Under the pieces are notes generated by a model. It saw only the letters and a program-made list of their open reading frames with translations, ran no database searches and was not told the DNA's origin. From a virus, in IMG/VR virus record IMGVR_UViG_3300045919_000302, positions 85,292 to 149,291 of that record: a stretch of DNA of 64,000 bases, one strand, 5' to 3'. This document shows positions 62,674 to 64,000 of the stretch, piece by piece; within the stretch, counting starts at the first letter, position 1, and each line of letters starts with the position of its first letter. The position numbers and the translations under genes are program-made.

Positions 62674-64000
62674 TACATGCCATTCCAGAGAGCTTCGAGG
62701 TAACTCAATCCGGAGTCAGAGGTCTTCAGCTTCCCAGTGATAACCATCGGCTTGTCCTTCTGAAGTTCTGCCACCACTTTCCCAAAGCCCTCCTTCATCG
62801 TATTATTGAGGGCGTCATTGTTCGCATCCTGGGCCGGCGTTGCCGCCTTATCGAGAAGAGCCCTACGGTCGCTATCGATGGACGCCTGTTGGGCCGCGAG
62901 ATTTTCAGTGGTCTTCTGATTCGGATCCAAGAAGTTCGGAGAGTCCTTCAGAAAGTCGGCAAAAGCCATTGTCACGGGCTTGGTCTTAAGGCTTTCATTG
63001 TGGCTATCATTGAGCCAATCGCCAGCGCGGCCAGCAATAGCGCCAATTGTGCGAGCCTTCATCTCTAACATTCTTGGAATATTGAACGCATCCAAAAATG
63101 GGTTACCAAGCGACGGCGTTGCCGGAGTCATAAGCTTCTTTTCATCGATGTCTCTTTGTTCCTTGGTTCTGGTCGCATGAGCTGGGACGTCGTCTTTCTG
63201 GCCGGTTAAATCCTTCCAAGCATGCTTTAGTCCATCGTAGACGGACTCGACCTCTTTCGGGGCCAACTTCCATACCGCATAGAGTGCGGCAGCGGCTGCC
63301 CCCAGTCCGATAAGTATCGGAATAAGAGGTGCCAATAGAACGGCTGCGCTGCCGAGCATGCTCAGTACCGGACCTATGTACTTAATCCCCGTCAAGGAGT
63401 TCCAGAGCTGTGAGAAGACGCCCGATTTATCGCCAGCCTTATCTCCGGAATCACCACTACCCTTCTGTCTATCGGCAATCAGAGCACCGATCACAGTATG
63501 TGGATCGGATGGATTCTCGCCGATGAGCCTCGCCACCTTAGACAGGGCAGCTATCTGGGCCTCGTTGTTTTTCTTCGCCTCAGAATTCTTACGAAGGCTC
63601 TGCCAAACAGACGATGCCACCTTGATCGGACCCATGAGTGCAGAACTCAGGAGGCCGAACAACGCCTTGAATTGATCCGGAATCATGCTCTTCAGATCCA
63701 CTCCGACAGATTGTAAAAAGTTATGGGCCGAGCCGGCCACCTTCCCCATCCATGAGCTAACGGAACCAAGAACGTCCTTCATTGTCTTGAATTTTTTCTT
63801 CCATTTTTCGACTGCTTTCAGATTTTCTGCCATGCCCTTGGCTAGATACCCGATAGCGGTTCTCGACTCTAAAGTGACGTTTCCTGCTCCATCCATATCG
63901 ATTTTGAATTTTTCGAGCTGAGCCCTGAACTGCTTACCCGCATCCCCTCCCAGTGCGTCCTGGATTTGTTTGACGAACTCCTTAGACCCGGCAGAAAGAT
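62673..64000 (-). CDS. tail tape-measure protein, C-terminal part (cut by window edge)
   Basis: The frame is open to the right edge (442 codons), so the N-terminus is missing. It is helical and alanine-rich, with a hydrophobic segment (VLLAPLIPILIGLGAAAAAL) typical of tape-measure proteins that enter the host membrane, and charged amphipathic helices around it. Its place directly before the hub gene also fits. It ends with SGLSYLEALWNGM; stop TAA shares a base with the hub's ATG (TAATG). Confidence 0.75.
   Translation of the reverse strand, partial: LSAGSKEFVKQIQDALGGDAGKQFRAQLEKFKIDMDGAGNVTLESRTAIGYLAKGMAENLKAVEKWKKKFKTMKDVLGSVSSWMGKVAGSAHNFLQSVGVDLKSMIPDQFKALFGLLSSALMGPIKVASSVWQSLRKNSEAKKNNEAQIAALSKVARLIGENPSDPHTVIGALIADRQKGSGDSGDKAGDKSGVFSQLWNSLTGIKYIGPVLSMLGSAAVLLAPLIPILIGLGAAAAALYAVWKLAPKEVESVYDGLKHAWKDLTGQKDDVPAHATRTKEQRDIDEKKLMTPATPSLGNPFLDAFNIPRMLEMKARTIGAIAGRAGDWLNDSHNESLKTKPVTMAFADFLKDSPNFLDPNQKTTENLAAQQASIDSDRRALLDKAATPAQDANNDALNNTMKEGFGKVVAELQKDKPMVITGKLKTSDSGLSYLEALWNGM

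Overview
The window is a piece of a tailed-phage genome (Caudoviricetes) with a contractile, myovirus-like baseplate: tape-measure, gpD-like hub, gpV/gp5-like spike, gp25-like wedge, baseplate J and gpI-like genes lie in the usual order. Five proteins carry a lipobox or a signal peptide that fits a Gram-negative host envelope, including an LpoB/CsgG-like lipoprotein, so a Gram-negative host is likely. I cannot name the phage. Both ends cut a gene (1-820 and 62673-64000). Almost every gene is on the minus strand, so transcription runs right to left; the only convincing plus-strand genes are two small ones at 29411-29768. Neighbouring genes are tightly packed, very often sharing ATGA, GTGA or TGATG stop/start overlaps.

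Layout from right to left (the direction of transcription): 64000-48286 holds the tail and baseplate (tape measure end, hub, spike, a homing endonuclease squeezed between two genes, a Leu-Pro repeat protein, gp25, J, an exported collagen-like fibre, a gpI-like protein fused to a glycine-rich domain, tail-collar fibres). 48286-39416 holds further virion-associated proteins, small membrane proteins that are holin candidates, a lipoprotein and a tube/baseplate-like protein. 39305-28403 is a belt of small genes: a sugar-nucleotide epimerase-like SDR, ribbon-helix-helix and XRE regulators, an AbiEii-like nucleotidyltransferase, an HNH protein, lipoproteins, tandem relatives of the phage 'LIAAAPEML' family, a RusA-like resolvase and a methyltransferase. 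28204-18658 holds two metallophosphoesterases, an exported TIM-barrel-like hydrolase and a SNF2 helicase with an intein. 18436-1 is the DNA metabolism block: an HTH replication-initiator-like protein, a degenerate helicase loader, DnaB-like helicase, primase, two glycosyltransferases, SSB, an XPB/UvsW-like helicase with a second intein, Gp157-like protein, RecB/Cas4-like nuclease, ParB-like protein and an M15 endolysin-like peptidase.

The most striking object is in the SNF2 helicase. Its 300-residue intein sits inside the DEAH box, and the intein's DNA also encodes, in another reading frame of the same strand and from its own Shine-Dalgarno sequence, a complete Vsr/DUF559-like homing endonuclease (20505-21137). 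The intein frame stays open through the whole overlap, so about 630 bases are dual-coding. Other candidates for novelty are a metallophosphoesterase with an amber codon inside its metal-binding motif, a family of four dispersed 28-base hairpins, a 23-base promoter-like motif repeated at 22 of 23 bases, nested inverted repeats upstream of the initiator-like gene, a helicase loader without a Walker A motif, and signal peptides on fibre-like virion proteins.

The window is rich in homing elements: two inteins, one nested endonuclease, and four free-standing HNH-type genes (9072, 13432, 24986, 59811), most of them beside replication or structural genes.
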